Notes: a model not told the origin generated them from the letters alone. Counted from the stretch's first letter, positions 17,470-26,900 are shown. The stretch is 64,000 bases of DNA from Bacillus sp. EAC (GCF_002156875.1 NZ_NCSY01000001.1:310001-374000); one strand, 5' to 3'. Translations and numbers: made by a program.

Positions 17470-18447
17470 ATGAAAGCTATTCAATTAAATGAGCAAACGA
17501 GGGAATTATTTATTGGAGACTTTTTGACACCTTTGATCGGGGATGATGAATTACTTGTAAAAGTTCACGCGACTGCTATTAATAGAGCAGATATCCTTCA
17601 AAAACAAGGGAAATATCCAGTACCAAATGGTGCATCGCCTATTTTAGGTTTAGAAATGTCAGGAACAATTGAAAAAATAGGAAAAAACGTTACGAAATGG
17701 CAGGTTGGTGACCGTGTCTGTGGACTACTACCCGGGGGTGGATATGCAGAATATGTTTCAATCCCCTCCAGTTTAGCCATTCCAATTCCTTCAAATCTAA
17801 ATTTTGAAGAAGCAGCTGCTATTCCGGAAGTATTTTTAACTGCGTATTTAAATTTATTTGAACTTGGACAATTAAAAGAAAATGAAACAGTTCTTATCCA
17901 TGCTGGTGCCAGTGGAGTAGGTACAGCCGCTATACAACTTGTGAAAGAATTTGGCTCTTTTTCGATAATTACAGCAGGTAGTGAGGAAAAATTAAATGCT
18001 TGTTTAGATTTAGGAGCACATCAGGCAATAAACTATAAAAATAATGATTTTCAAGTGGAAGTCCAAAAACTAACAAATGGTAAAGGCGTAGATGTCATAT
18101 TAGATTTCGTGGGTGCACCTTATTTTCATCAAAATCTTCAATCATTAAATGTAAATGGTAGACTCATTTTAATAGGAACGATGGGTGGAGTTAAAGTAGA
18201 TGAGTTAAATTTATTACCACTTTTAATGAAAAGGATCTCGATTATAGGAAGTACTTTACGTTCTCAAACACTTCAGCAGAAAGTCCATCTTACGAATCAA
18301 TTCAAAGAACATGTACTACCACTTTTTGAAAAAACAAACATAAAACCTGTTATTGATACCATTTTCAACTGGGATGAAGTGAATGAAGCGCATAAACGAA
18401 TGGAAAATAATGAAAACATTGGTAAGATTGTTTTAAGAATAAACTAA
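17470..18447 (+). CDS. NAD(P)H:quinone oxidoreductase, zinc-independent MDR family
   Basis: A 325-residue medium-chain dehydrogenase/reductase of the quinone oxidoreductase branch. The GroES-like domain has ATAINRADILQKQGKYP and PILGLEMSG; the Rossmann domain has HAGASGVGTAAIQL (about 145-158). Zinc-ligand cysteines are missing, as expected for QOR. ATG at 17470 is preceded by AGGTAGG; the TTG two codons earlier lies too close to it. The family reduces quinones or enones with NADPH. It is followed by a DUF554 gene 25 bp on. A second, distinct QOR lies in the acyl-CoA cluster (45028-46008). Confidence 0.85.
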   Translation: MKAIQLNEQTRELFIGDFLTPLIGDDELLVKVHATAINRADILQKQGKYPVPNGASPILGLEMSGTIEKIGKNVTKWQVGDRVCGLLPGGGYAEYVSIPSSLAIPIPSNLNFEEAAAIPEVFLTAYLNLFELGQLKENETVLIHAGASGVGTAAIQLVKEFGSFSIITAGSEEKLNACLDLGAHQAINYKNNDFQVEVQKLTNGKGVDVILDFVGAPYFHQNLQSLNVNGRLILIGTMGGVKVDELNLLPLLMKRISIIGSTLRSQTLQQKVHLTNQFKEHVLPLFEKTNIKPVIDTIFNWDEVNEAHKRMENNENIGKIVLRIN

Positions 18448-18472
18448 TTCTTCAAGAATAATGGGGGAAATC

Positions 18473-19174
18473 ATGGTTTTACTCGGCTCAATTATTAACT
18501 CAATTGCAATTATTTTTGGATCCTTACTGGGATTATTTATTAAAAGAATTCCAGAACGAATGAAAAACTTAGTAACTCAATCAATTTCACTTGTAATTAT
18601 CGTAATTGGTTTTACTTTGGCGATGAAATCCCATCAAATATTAATTGTTGTATTTAGCTTAGCTTTAGGGGCAGTTGTTGGTGAGTGGTTAGATATTGAA
18701 AGTAGATTAGACAAACTTGGTATGTTTATTGAGAGCAAGGTCAAATCAAAAAATGAAGGTTCGATTTCAAAAGGTTTTGTAACGTCAACTCTTCTTTTTT
18801 GTGTAGGTGCGATGGCAATTTTGGGAGCACTGGATAGTGGCTTACGTCATAATCATGAAATACTATATACAAAATCAATGATGGATGGATTTCTATCAAT
18901 TATTTTAACATCAACACTAGGAATTGGAGTGATATTTTCAGCAATTCCAGTACTACTTTATCAAGGATTTATTGCGATTTTCGCATCCTTTGTTCCTAAT
19001 TTAGTTAATCAACACTTGTTAAACGCTATTATTGCAGAGATTTCTGGTACTGGTGGAATTTTATTAATCGCACTAGGATTAAATTCTCTTGGACTAGTAA
19101 AAATTAAAATTGGAAATATGTTACCATCTATCTTTTTTGCACTTCTATTTGTATGTATCATCCAATCTATCTAA
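18473..19174 (+). CDS. DUF554 family membrane protein
   Basis: A 233-residue membrane protein with about seven hydrophobic segments. It starts GSIINSIAIIFGSLLGLFIK and has LALGAVVGEWLDIE, FCVGAMAILGALDSGL and EISGTGGILLIALGLNSLG, all conserved in DUF554 (YdfK/YqgA). GGGGGA precedes ATG 18473, which I prefer to the ATG four codons upstream because that one overlaps the site. Function unknown; proposed to be a transporter. Probably cotranscribed with the quinone reductase, and ended by a strong hairpin. Confidence 0.88.
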   Translation: MVLLGSIINSIAIIFGSLLGLFIKRIPERMKNLVTQSISLVIIVIGFTLAMKSHQILIVVFSLALGAVVGEWLDIESRLDKLGMFIESKVKSKNEGSISKGFVTSTLLFCVGAMAILGALDSGLRHNHEILYTKSMMDGFLSIILTSTLGIGVIFSAIPVLLYQGFIAIFASFVPNLVNQHLLNAIIAEISGTGGILLIALGLNSLGLVKIKIGNMLPSIFFALLFVCIIQSI

Positions 19175-19206
19175 AAAATCCCCTTCTTAATGAAGGGGAT
19201 TTTTTA
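19173..19206. terminator. Strong bidirectional terminator
   Basis: AAAAAATCCCCTTC (19173-19186) and GAAGGGGATTTTTT form a perfect stem with a 5-base loop. It separates the convergent DUF554 and GNAT genes and serves both. Confidence 0.9.
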
Positions 19207-19208
19207 GA

Positions 19209-19715
19209 TTATTTTATTACTTTCACCATATGTTCCTCATCATAAAAAACACCCTCAACACATATTGCTCTTTTTTCTGTACCGAAACTCTCGAAGCCTA
19301 CTGACTCATACAGCTTTCTTGCTGCTAGATTAGTGGAAATTACAGCTAATTCAACTTGAAGGATTTCATCAATTAAGATTCCTTGTTCAATTGCAGTATT
19401 AAGTATTTTTTTCCCTAATCCTTTCCCTCTACTACTTGGAGTAACATACATCCCCCAGATAGCTCCCTTATGCTTCATCTTTTCAGATCTCTTTTGAAAA
19501 AATCCAGCAACTCCAACAAGCGTTTCATTTTCAAATGCACCAATAATGAAGTTATCAAAGGTTTTAGGGAAATTATGTAAGTGTTCCTCGAATGACTTTT
19601 TAGTATACTCTACTAAACTCTCACCAAAAGCTTCTGGGGATAATTGTAATCCTTCACTCCTCAAACGAATAAATTCTGGTAAATCTTTACTAGTTAATTT
19701 TTTAATTTCCAACAT
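19209..19715 (-). CDS. GNAT family N-acetyltransferase
   Basis: A 168-residue acetyl-CoA-dependent transferase of the GNAT fold. Motif A is GMYVTPSSRGKGLGKKIL (about 94-111), with the Q/RxxGxG/A pyrophosphate loop SSRGKGLG; motif B ends NLAARKLYESVGFESFG. ATG at 19713-19715 has AAAGGAG 5 bp before it. The substrate is not evident. The small membrane-protein gene lies just upstream on the same strand, so they may share a transcript. Confidence 0.85.
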   Translation of the reverse strand: MLEIKKLTSKDLPEFIRLRSEGLQLSPEAFGESLVEYTKKSFEEHLHNFPKTFDNFIIGAFENETLVGVAGFFQKRSEKMKHKGAIWGMYVTPSSRGKGLGKKILNTAIEQGILIDEILQVELAVISTNLAARKLYESVGFESFGTEKRAICVEGVFYDEEHMVKVIK

Positions 19716-19727
19716 AATCACTCCTTT

Positions 19728-20042
19728 TTAATAAGGAATTTCACCTTTAAAGATAGGAATAAGTAGAAGAATGATTGCTAATAAAAGTACTGCCCAAAAA
19801 GAATATCCCTTTATTCTTTTCTTTAATGACTCAGAATTCTTCCAAATTAGTAATCTAATAAATGTTTCAGTTACATAAATTAAATATGAAACACTGAACC
19901 AAATCACACTTGTATTCCCAATAAACGAAATTCCATTTAATTCATATACATTTCTTAGAATCGTTTGTGTAGCGAGCATTCCTATAAGAAACGCCATAAA
20001 AATTTCACTAATTGTCCAATAATCAATTTTAAATCGATCCAT
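19728..20042 (-). CDS. Hypothetical membrane protein, 104 aa
   Basis: Three hydrophobic segments, separated by a short polar loop with IWKNSESLKKRIKG before the last one. ATG at 20040-20042 is preceded by AAAGGTTAGG; an upstream in-frame ATG at 20069 has no site. I do not recognise the family. It sits directly upstream of the GNAT gene with a 12-bp gap, so the two are probably cotranscribed. Confidence 0.55.
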   Translation of the reverse strand: MDRFKIDYWTISEIFMAFLIGMLATQTILRNVYELNGISFIGNTSVIWFSVSYLIYVTETFIRLLIWKNSESLKKRIKGYSFWAVLLLAIILLLIPIFKGEIPY

Positions 20043-20230
20043 AAAAAAACCTAACCTTTCAACTCTCATCTATTATTAATAATATAACATATTATTCAGA
20101 AATTTTAGGATATTAATTTTACTTGTCAGAATCATTTTCCTTCGATCTTTTTGCTCGTATAATGCAAATTTTATTTAAAATGTGTTTTAATAAAAACCGT
20201 AGTCAATTTTTAACTGAGCACAAAATTGAA

Positions 20231-20260
20231 AAGGCGTTCTCCCGATTAAGGAAACGCCTT
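20231..20260. terminator. Terminator downstream of the DUF6054-like gene
   Basis: AAGGCGTT (20231-20238) and AACGCCTT (20253-20260) with a 14-base loop; on the minus strand TTTTC follows. Confidence 0.6.
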
Positions 20261-20322
20261 AAGATACTATTCTTCGATGTAAAACCTACTTGACGCTCTG
20301 TTTGTTATTCTTTAGAAATTTA

Positions 20323-20688
20323 TTATATTTTGTAATCCTTTAACACTTCTTTCACATAACTAATAAAACTTTTAGAAGCTCCCCAATCAAACTTCCAGAA
20401 CAAGCTTTCCGATGTTCCGCCAGCTATAGCTTTTATTTTCGTTTCACCTGACATATTGTCACATATAAGAGTTAATGTGGCACGATTGCTAACTCTAACA
20501 AAATACTTTTCAATTACTGTAATCGTAATCTCTTTATTATTCTCTAAAAGATATCTCTCAGAATGCAATATATCATTCACAAAGTCAGCTGATTCAATCA
20601 AACGTTGTACTTCAACAGGAGATAATCGAACTTTCCATCCATCCACCTGCTTACTTCCATTTTCTAAGCTTTGTTTCCAATTAAGCAT
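20323..20688 (-). CDS. DUF6054-like small protein
   Basis: A 121-residue soluble protein. The C-terminal half, with IKAIAGGTSESLFWKFDWG followed by a helix ending VKEVLKDY, matches my memory of the DUF6054 pattern (AI-x-x-GGS...FFK...W/F-G-EE-FL). The N-terminal 70 residues are less typical. AGAGGTGG precedes ATG 20688. No enzymatic residues can be picked out and the function is unknown. It is transcribed alone between the membrane-protein gene and the SDR pseudogene. Confidence 0.5.
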   Translation of the reverse strand: MLNWKQSLENGSKQVDGWKVRLSPVEVQRLIESADFVNDILHSERYLLENNKEITITVIEKYFVRVSNRATLTLICDNMSGETKIKAIAGGTSESLFWKFDWGASKSFISYVKEVLKDYKI

Positions 20689-20744
20689 TTTCCACCTCTT
20701 CTTTCTACACTTATAACGTATTGATTTTATTATAAAAGATTTTA

Positions 20745-21644
20745 GGTAACAATCGATCCTCCATTCACAAAAATAATTTGCCCCGATATGTATGAAGAAT
20801 CTTCTGATGCTAGCATCACGTAAGCAGGCGCCAACTCAAAAGGCTGACCCGGACGCTTCAATGGCACCTCTGTTCCAAATGTAGTTACTTCTTCTGCTGT
20901 AAATGCCAAAGGGATTAACGGGGTCCAGGTTGGACCTGGTGCTACAGCGTTAACCCGAATGCCTTAATCAGCAAGTGATTGTGATAAAGAACGGGTAAAT
21001 GAAACAATTGCTCCTTTGGAGGCAGTATAATCAATCATAAAACTCATGCCTGAAAAGGCTGTATCTGAGGTTGTATTAATAATAGAACTTCCTGCACGAA
21101 GATGTGGTAAAGCGGCCTTGGTCATATCGAAAAATGAAATTATATTCGTTTGGAACGTATTCATCAATTGCTCTCTTGTAATATCCATAATGCTTTTTTG
21201 ATGAAACTGTACTCCGTGATTGTTCACTAAAATATCTAATTGACCATACGTTTTTAACGTGGTAGCGACTACGGAATAACAGTTTTCCTCAAGTCGTAAA
21301 TCTCCTGCAATGGTCAAACATTGACGGCCAAGACTGTTAATGATCTGCTTTGTTTCGGCTGCATCTTGGTGTTCATCAAGATATGCGATTACAAGATCGG
21401 CACCCTCCTTAGCAAAAGCTATTGCGACAGCCCGTCCAATCCCACTATCCCCACCAGTAATAATTGCCACTTTATTTTTTAGCTTTCCGCTACCGATATA
21501 AGTAGGATTTTCTGATATAGGACGAGGGTTCATCAAATACTCAAAGCCTGGATGTCGATTTTGATGCTGTGGCGGAAAGACAACAGGCACATTCGTGCAA
21601 TGCTGCTTCCAACCTAGATAAGGATACTTGTAATAAGTCAGCGT
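20745..21644 (-). pseudogene. SDR family oxidoreductase (GSP39/YhxC-like), disrupted
   Basis: Similar to Bacillus general-stress SDR proteins of about 285-300 residues. Visible are the N-terminal VVFPPQHQNRHPGFEYLMN segment, the cofactor motif ITGGDSGIGRA, LVNNHGVQ and the catalytic YTASKGA. The frame is interrupted by TAA at 20964-20966 (after SLSQSLAD). Beyond it the same frame continues with the conserved GIRVNAVAPGPTW and SSYISGQIIFVNG segments, so an ancestral AAA Lys codon probably became TAA. At the 5' end homology continues upstream of the first usable GTG (21588-21590) to an ACG at 21642-21644 that sits where an ATG would be, behind AGAGGAG. The last few codons near 20745-20760 also do not match the usual ending well, so the 3' limit is approximate. 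Base composition is higher in GC than the neighbours. Confidence 0.75.
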
Positions 21645-21782
21645 TTCTCTTCTCCTCTCAAGCTCATATCACAATTTATTCGATTTGATATAAAAAATGT
21701 CTTTTGAGAGTTGTAATTAAGCTTTAAATCGAAGATTGTTCAGTCGATAACACGATACTTTAAAAAATAGTTTAAAAACAAA

Positions 21783-21806
21783 AACCAGTCGTAGAAACAA
21801 CTGGTC
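21783..21806 (-). terminator. Terminator of the isochorismatase-like gene
   Basis: ACCAGT (21784-21789) pairs with ACTGGT (21800-21805); the minus strand continues with TTTTTGTTTTT. Confidence 0.65.
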
Positions 21807-21847
21807 TTACTAAATCTAGATTTACAAATTGAGAGAATAGCTCGCTA

Positions 21848-22333
21848 TTAGCCTAGAAACGGAATAACTGTATGTGATATTAAATTCCGATCGCGATAAG
21901 TTTGAGTTATCACATCACTTTTTGTACTTAAAATTCCATTTTGTAAAATGACAGATTTAAAGCCTCTTTCAATAGCTCCATTATATGTAAAGAGTACACA
22001 ATGTTCCGCTGCAAAGCCGGCTATAATGACTAAATCAATACCATTGCTCTGTAAAATCTGCTCTAATTCTGTATTCCAAAATGCATTTGAATGCTCTTTT
22101 GTTATACAAATATCTTCTTTCTCCACTTTGATTTCTGGAATAAACGACAGTAATTCTGCGTCCATTTCGCTTGATCCTTCAACATCCTGAATATGTATAA
22201 CAAAATTATTTTTTGAACGCATTAAGTCAGCGACATAGTTAATGTATTCACATGCTCCTTCAACATTTGGTACCTCTGTTTCATTTTGTAAAAATATTTT
22301 TTGCATGTCAATGATTAGAAATCCAATTTTCAA
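21848..22333 (-). CDS. Isochorismatase-family cysteine hydrolase
   Basis: A 161-residue single-domain hydrolase. The catalytic triad is visible: Asp in LIIDMQ (D9), Lys in ITKEHSNAFW (about K79) and the nucleophile Cys in AGFAAEHCVLFT (about C115). This fold includes isochorismatases, nicotinamidases and ureidoacrylate amidohydrolases, and the sequence does not decide between them. The start is TTG at 22331-22333 with GGAGG before it. It has its own terminator and no pathway neighbours. Confidence 0.82.
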   Translation of the reverse strand: MKIGFLIIDMQKIFLQNETEVPNVEGACEYINYVADLMRSKNNFVIHIQDVEGSSEMDAELLSFIPEIKVEKEDICITKEHSNAFWNTELEQILQSNGIDLVIIAGFAAEHCVLFTYNGAIERGFKSVILQNGILSTKSDVITQTYRDRNLISHTVIPFLG

Positions 22334-22491
22334 TTAGATAACCTCCGATTTTTATAGTTTAAATGGCTATTTCCTAATATTTAAAAACAGCTACCATATA
22401 CAATATATTCCATTCCAATGAAAGAAAACCTCTTACTATTTATAATTCTATTAATCTAAACTGCCAATTTATCCGTTTATCATGTCATTTG

Positions 22492-23559
22492 TTATTGCCC
22501 CAATTGAATGTTATATTGGTTTATTAGATCCTTAAAAGCAGGTCTTTCGTTACCGTCTCGGCCAACAACATGAGTTGCAGTTACTAATGAGTTCAATACA
22601 GCTTCTTCAGTAGCTTCCCCTATCGCTCTGAAAGCCAAATCTATATCCTCCTCATGAATCATTGGAACTGATATACAATGTGACGTTTTTCCATGGGGTA
22701 TTTTTGTAGCTGTTGAAAAGCCTATTACCACCTCACCACTACCAGTTGTAATAATAGAACCTGTACGAGATAAGCCTGTTATCGTTCGTTTTAAAACTCG
22801 GTTTAGTTGTCTTTCCGATACAGGGAGATCCGTACCAACAATTATGATAATTGAACCTTTATCCTGTTCCTCTCGCGTCTGTAAGATAGCGTCTTTCAAT
22901 TCTTGTCCGACAGCTTGTCCGTTCACCTTTAAATCACTCAAAATTCCAAAGTTAGATAATACTAAAACTCCCATCGTATAAGTGCCATGTTCCATTTTCA
23001 TTAGTCTGGAAGATGTTCCAATACCACCTTTTAACGAATAACAAAGCATCCCAGTGCCTGCTCCGACAGTGCCTTCTTCAACTTTAGTCGATGTATTGTC
23101 TAATGCCTGAATCACATGCTCTTTCGTGATAAATCTCGCTCGAACATCATTTAAAAGCATGTCATTACATTCGCATACTACTGGATTAACTGTGCCAGTC
23201 GTACGTCCAATTTCCGGATTGTGACCTAGCATGTATTCAATTAATGCATCTGCAGCAGTTCCTATGCTTAAAGTATTTGTTAAAATAATTGGTGTTTCCA
23301 ATGTACCCAGTTCGTTGATTTGTATTGTCCCCATAGACTTGCCAAATCCATTAATAATATGGCTTGAAGCGATTAGCTTTTCCTTAAAAAGATTACCTTG
23401 ATGAGGTAATATAGCAGTGACACCTGTTTGTTTTTCATTATCACTAAGCGTTACATGACCAACACTTACACCATTAACATCAGTAATTGAATTAGTTTTA
23501 CCAGTTTCTAAATTTCCTATTTTCACACCATAATCTCGTATTCTTTTTTGATTTGACAT
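22492..23559 (-). CDS. P1/DmpA-family N-terminal nucleophile aminopeptidase
   Basis: A 355-residue member of peptidase family S58 (DmpA, L-aminopeptidase/D-esterase). Landmarks are ITDVNGVSVGHVTL near the N-terminus, GRTTGTVNPVVCECND, VEEGTVGAGTG, and KGGIGTSSR, in which the Gly-Ser/Thr bond is the self-cleavage site that releases the N-terminal nucleophile. GGAGG lies 7 bp before ATG 23557-23559, so the seven-codon upstream extension is discarded. The family acts on D- or beta-amino acid peptides, esters or amides. Single gene with no linked transporter. Confidence 0.85.
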   Translation of the reverse strand: MSNQKRIRDYGVKIGNLETGKTNSITDVNGVSVGHVTLSDNEKQTGVTAILPHQGNLFKEKLIASSHIINGFGKSMGTIQINELGTLETPIILTNTLSIGTAADALIEYMLGHNPEIGRTTGTVNPVVCECNDMLLNDVRARFITKEHVIQALDNTSTKVEEGTVGAGTGMLCYSLKGGIGTSSRLMKMEHGTYTMGVLVLSNFGILSDLKVNGQAVGQELKDAILQTREEQDKGSIIIIVGTDLPVSERQLNRVLKRTITGLSRTGSIITTGSGEVVIGFSTATKIPHGKTSHCISVPMIHEEDIDLAFRAIGEATEEAVLNSLVTATHVVGRDGNERPAFKDLINQYNIQLGQ

Positions 23560-23684
23560 ATGAAGTCCTCCATTATTCATTCAACTAGGTTTGAATTAGA
23601 ATTAAAATGAGTCACCTACACTAAACCGGTTCAACTCATATCTATGAATAGTTCAATATATTAATACAACAATCCTTCCAAATT

Positions 23685-23712
23685 CATAAAAAATAGAGTT
23701 GCCGAAGCAACT
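23685..23712 (-). terminator. Terminator of the gabT operon
   Basis: GAGTTGC-TTCG-GCAACTC on the minus strand (23696-23712), an extra-stable tetraloop stem followed by TATTTTTTAT. It lies about 95 bp after the aldehyde dehydrogenase stop. Confidence 0.75.
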
Positions 23713-23806
23713 CGTGATAAAAACCAGTTCGTTATTTGATTTTAATAATTTATATTTTTTACATTTAAACTAGTATTATAATAAAAGTCGTTTCATAATT
23801 TTCAAA

Positions 23807-25231
23807 CTACATTTTAATAGATATTAACTTCAATTCGGTCATTTCTTGAATAGCATATTTAATTCCTTCTCGACCATATCCACTTTCTTTCACTCCACCA
23901 TAAGGCATTAAATCAACGCGAAATGTTGGGACATCATTGACTAGAACGCCTCCTACATGCAATTTCTTTGTTGCGTAAAGTGCATTTTTTAAGTTTTCAG
24001 TATAAATACCTGCTTGCAAACCATATCGGCTATTATTTACTTCATTAATTGCATCATCTAAGTTTTGGAAAGAGTTGACGGTTACAACAGGTCCGAAGAT
24101 CTCCTTACAAGAAACCTCACATGTATTACTTACATTCGCTAATATAGTTGGAGCATATATTTGATCGTTTATTATATTTCCACCTGTAATTAATTCAGAG
24201 CCTTCATTTATGGAATTTTTAACCCATTGATCGATTCTAATTACGTCTTTACTTGATATTAAAGCACTTATATCAGTTTCTATATCAAGTGGAGAACCAA
24301 CTTTTAAGTTTTCAGTAGTTTCCTTCATTTGAGTTAGAAAATCGTTTAGCAAGGAATCATGAACAAATATTCTTTGTAATGAGATGCATACCTGGCCATT
24401 GTAAACGAATGAACCCCATACACATCGATTAATTAGTTCTTTAGTAAGTTGAACATCTTCATCAATGATTAAGGCAGAATTTGATCCTAATTCAAGAGTT
24501 ACTTTCTTAAGACCAGCTTTACTTTTAAGTGAAATTCCTACTTCTGGACTTCCAGTAAAGGTTATAGCTTGAACATCAGGATGTGTAACGAGTGCATCCC
24601 CAATTTCTGAGCCTTTACCTGTAATTAAATTAAATGCACCTTTTGGTAAGTCCGTTTTATCAATCATTTCAGCTAAAGCAATTGCCGATAATGGCGTTTG
24701 GCTTGCAGGTTTTAATACAATTGTATTTCCTGCCGCAATAGCAGGACCGACTTTATGTGCTACTAGATTAAAAGGAAAATTAAAAGGTGTGATTGCACCA
24801 ACTACACCAATTGGTTCACGAACAGTATATGTTACCCTGCTTTCACCGCCGACAACAGCATCTAAAGGGATTGTTTCTCCATAAATGCGTTTTGCTTCCT
24901 CAGAAGCAATTTTGTACGTTGCGATTGTACGATCAATCTCACCAAATGCAACCTTTAATGGTTTAGAAGCCTCTAATGCTAAAATTTCCGCTAACCGGAT
25001 TCGATTTTCTTTAAATTGGTCAACCAATTGCTCTAATATAACACTGCGTTCATAAGCACTTAATTTTTCCATCTCAATGCTAGCATTTTTAGCCGAATTA
25101 ATTGCATTTTCTAAATTTTCTCTAGTCGCTTGGGGAATTTCAGCAATTTTCTCATTTGAATGTGGTGCAAAAAGATCAACATAGGTTGAACCTTCAATCC
25201 AATTTCCATTTATATATAGTTTTTTTTTCAT
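23807..25231 (-). CDS. Aldehyde dehydrogenase, probable succinate-semialdehyde dehydrogenase
   Basis: A 474-residue NAD(P)-dependent aldehyde dehydrogenase. It has the Rossmann-fold FTGSPEVGISLKS, the general base Glu in TLELGSNSALI (about 250) and the catalytic Cys in NGQVCISLQRI (about 284), plus the C-terminal KESGYGREGIKYAI. The CISLQRI variant also occurs in phosphonoacetaldehyde and lactaldehyde dehydrogenases, so sequence alone does not fix the substrate. The start codon directly follows the gabT stop, with GAGGTGA inside the end of gabT. The tight coupling to GabT argues for oxidation of succinate semialdehyde, closing the GABA shunt. Confidence 0.75.
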   Translation of the reverse strand: MKKKLYINGNWIEGSTYVDLFAPHSNEKIAEIPQATRENLENAINSAKNASIEMEKLSAYERSVILEQLVDQFKENRIRLAEILALEASKPLKVAFGEIDRTIATYKIASEEAKRIYGETIPLDAVVGGESRVTYTVREPIGVVGAITPFNFPFNLVAHKVGPAIAAGNTIVLKPASQTPLSAIALAEMIDKTDLPKGAFNLITGKGSEIGDALVTHPDVQAITFTGSPEVGISLKSKAGLKKVTLELGSNSALIIDEDVQLTKELINRCVWGSFVYNGQVCISLQRIFVHDSLLNDFLTQMKETTENLKVGSPLDIETDISALISSKDVIRIDQWVKNSINEGSELITGGNIINDQIYAPTILANVSNTCEVSCKEIFGPVVTVNSFQNLDDAINEVNNSRYGLQAGIYTENLKNALYATKKLHVGGVLVNDVPTFRVDLMPYGGVKESGYGREGIKYAIQEMTELKLISIKM

Positions 25232-26596
25232 TTATTTCACCTCAGTTACAAGCTGACCTACTACTTGTTGTAATGATTCTTTTAAAATAGTAAGACCTTC
25301 ATCTAATTCTTCATCTAACATATTGATTGGCGTTAAAAAGCGTAACACATTACTATGAACTCCTGCACTTAATATGATTAAGCCATTTTCATAACATTTT
25401 TTAGTAAGCGCAGCTACAAATTCTTTAGCAGGTTGATCAGTAGAAGGATTAATAAATTCGATTCCAACCATCGCACCTAGACCCCTTATATCATAAATGA
25501 TTGGATAAACTAATTTTAACTCTTCAAAAAAATTCTTTATTTTATTACCGATAAATTGTGCACGTTTCCAAAGCTCTTCACTTTGAATTTTATTTATTAC
25601 CTCTAAAGCAGCCACACATCCTAATGGACTACCACCATAAGTTCCGCCAATTTCTCCAGGTGAAGGTGCATCCATTACTTCCGCTCGACCCGTTACTGCA
25701 CTAATTGGAACACCGGCAGCAATCGATTTTGACAATGTAATTAGATCGGGATCAATTTCAAAATAGGTGGATGCAAATAATTCACCAGTTCGGCCAAAAC
25801 CGGTTTGAATTTCATCAGCTATAAAGATGATTCCATTCTTTTTACAAATATTGAAAATTTCTTGCACAAATCGTTTAGGTGGAACGATAAAGCCACCTTC
25901 ACCTTGAACTGGTTCCATAATTACCGCTGCTATTTCTTCTGGAGATACTTCGGTTAATAAAAAGTCATTAAATTGATTAATACAAAATGAAATATATTCT
26001 TCTTCAGTCAATTCTTTAGGTCGATTAGAAACATATGGAAACTGTGCTTTATATGTAGCTGGTGCAAAAGGACCCATTTTATATTTATAAGGTTTCACTT
26101 TACTTGTAAGTGACATTCCTAATAATGTCCGTCCATGAAACCCTCTAGTAAATGAAACGATTCCAGATCGTCCTGTATATTTTCTAGCAATTTTCACAGC
26201 ATTTTCAACAGCTTCTGCCCCACTATTTAGTAAAATTGTTTTTTTAGGAAACTTTCCAGGAGTAATTTCCGAAAGCTTCTGAGCTAAATCAATATATGGT
26301 TTATACATTCCAACATGAAAACAAGAATGAATTAATAAGTCCGCTTGTGATTTAATCGCTTGTACAACATTGTCAGGAGTATGACCGACATTCAATGTAC
26401 CGATAGCCCCAGCAAAATCTAAAAATTTATTACCATCGACATCTTCCACAATCGAACCATGTGCTTTCTCTACAAAAACAGGCGTATTATTTCCAACACC
26501 ATAAGGAACAAATTGATTTCGTAATGCAAGTAACTGTGTCCCTTTAGGACCAGGTACACCGGCTGAAACATTCGTAAGTTTACGATTGATGGTCAC
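25232..26596 (-). CDS. gabT: 4-aminobutyrate aminotransferase
   Basis: A class III PLP aminotransferase of 454 residues. It shows LNSGAEAVENAVKIAR, the PLP-binding FIADEIQTGFGRTG, the lysine in ITLSKSIAAGVPISA and GGTYGGSPLGC. These match GabT better than ornithine or acetylornithine transaminases. It moves the amino group of GABA to 2-oxoglutarate, giving succinate semialdehyde for the next gene. The start is GTG at 26594-26596 with GGGAG 8 bp upstream; the upstream TTG lies before the site. A perfect inverted repeat about 107 bp upstream may be the regulator's operator; no regulator is adjacent. Confidence 0.87.
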   Translation of the reverse strand: MTINRKLTNVSAGVPGPKGTQLLALRNQFVPYGVGNNTPVFVEKAHGSIVEDVDGNKFLDFAGAIGTLNVGHTPDNVVQAIKSQADLLIHSCFHVGMYKPYIDLAQKLSEITPGKFPKKTILLNSGAEAVENAVKIARKYTGRSGIVSFTRGFHGRTLLGMSLTSKVKPYKYKMGPFAPATYKAQFPYVSNRPKELTEEEYISFCINQFNDFLLTEVSPEEIAAVIMEPVQGEGGFIVPPKRFVQEIFNICKKNGIIFIADEIQTGFGRTGELFASTYFEIDPDLITLSKSIAAGVPISAVTGRAEVMDAPSPGEIGGTYGGSPLGCVAALEVINKIQSEELWKRAQFIGNKIKNFFEELKLVYPIIYDIRGLGAMVGIEFINPSTDQPAKEFVAALTKKCYENGLIILSAGVHSNVLRFLTPINMLDEELDEGLTILKESLQQVVGQLVTEVK

Positions 26597-26702
26597 TTTA
26601 AACTCTCCCTTCAAACTAAATCAAAACAACAACCATTTATTCTTCATTAAAAATCATAGCTTCATTCTAATATACTCAAATTTCATCTTTTCAGAATGAA
26701 TT

Positions 26703-26725
26703 TTTATCGTCATTAACACGATAAA
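26703..26725. promoter_or_regulatory. Inverted repeat upstream of gabT, candidate operator
   Basis: TTTATCGT (26703-26710) and ACGATAAA (26718-26725) form a perfect 8-bp dyad with a 7-bp spacer. No T run follows on either strand, so it is not a terminator. The regulator is not encoded nearby. Confidence 0.45.
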
Positions 26726-26900
26726 ATGATGAATGAAATAAAAGTTTTTTACGTAAACTTTCATTCTTGTAAACATGAAAATTTCAAAATTTCCAGTTCG
26801 AAATAATTGTTTTCACTTACATTCTCAGTAGTCTCATACATGCAACTTATCATTTTCATAATCATTATAAACAATAATTTTCTAATAAGTACCAAACAAA
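26726..26900. other. Gene-free stretch between gabT and the SNF2 gene
   Basis: Very AT-rich upstream region of gabT. No sigma-54-type GG/GC element was found, although gab operons in some bacilli use one. No coding frame. Confidence 0.4.

Noticed and set aside
17470-18447. Recent duplication with the quinone reductase at 45028-46008
   Set aside because: Both belong to the same superfamily, but they differ throughout and share no flanking sequence.
26597-26900. Sigma-54 promoter for gabT
   Set aside because: No GG-N10-GC element of the right type could be found on the minus strand.
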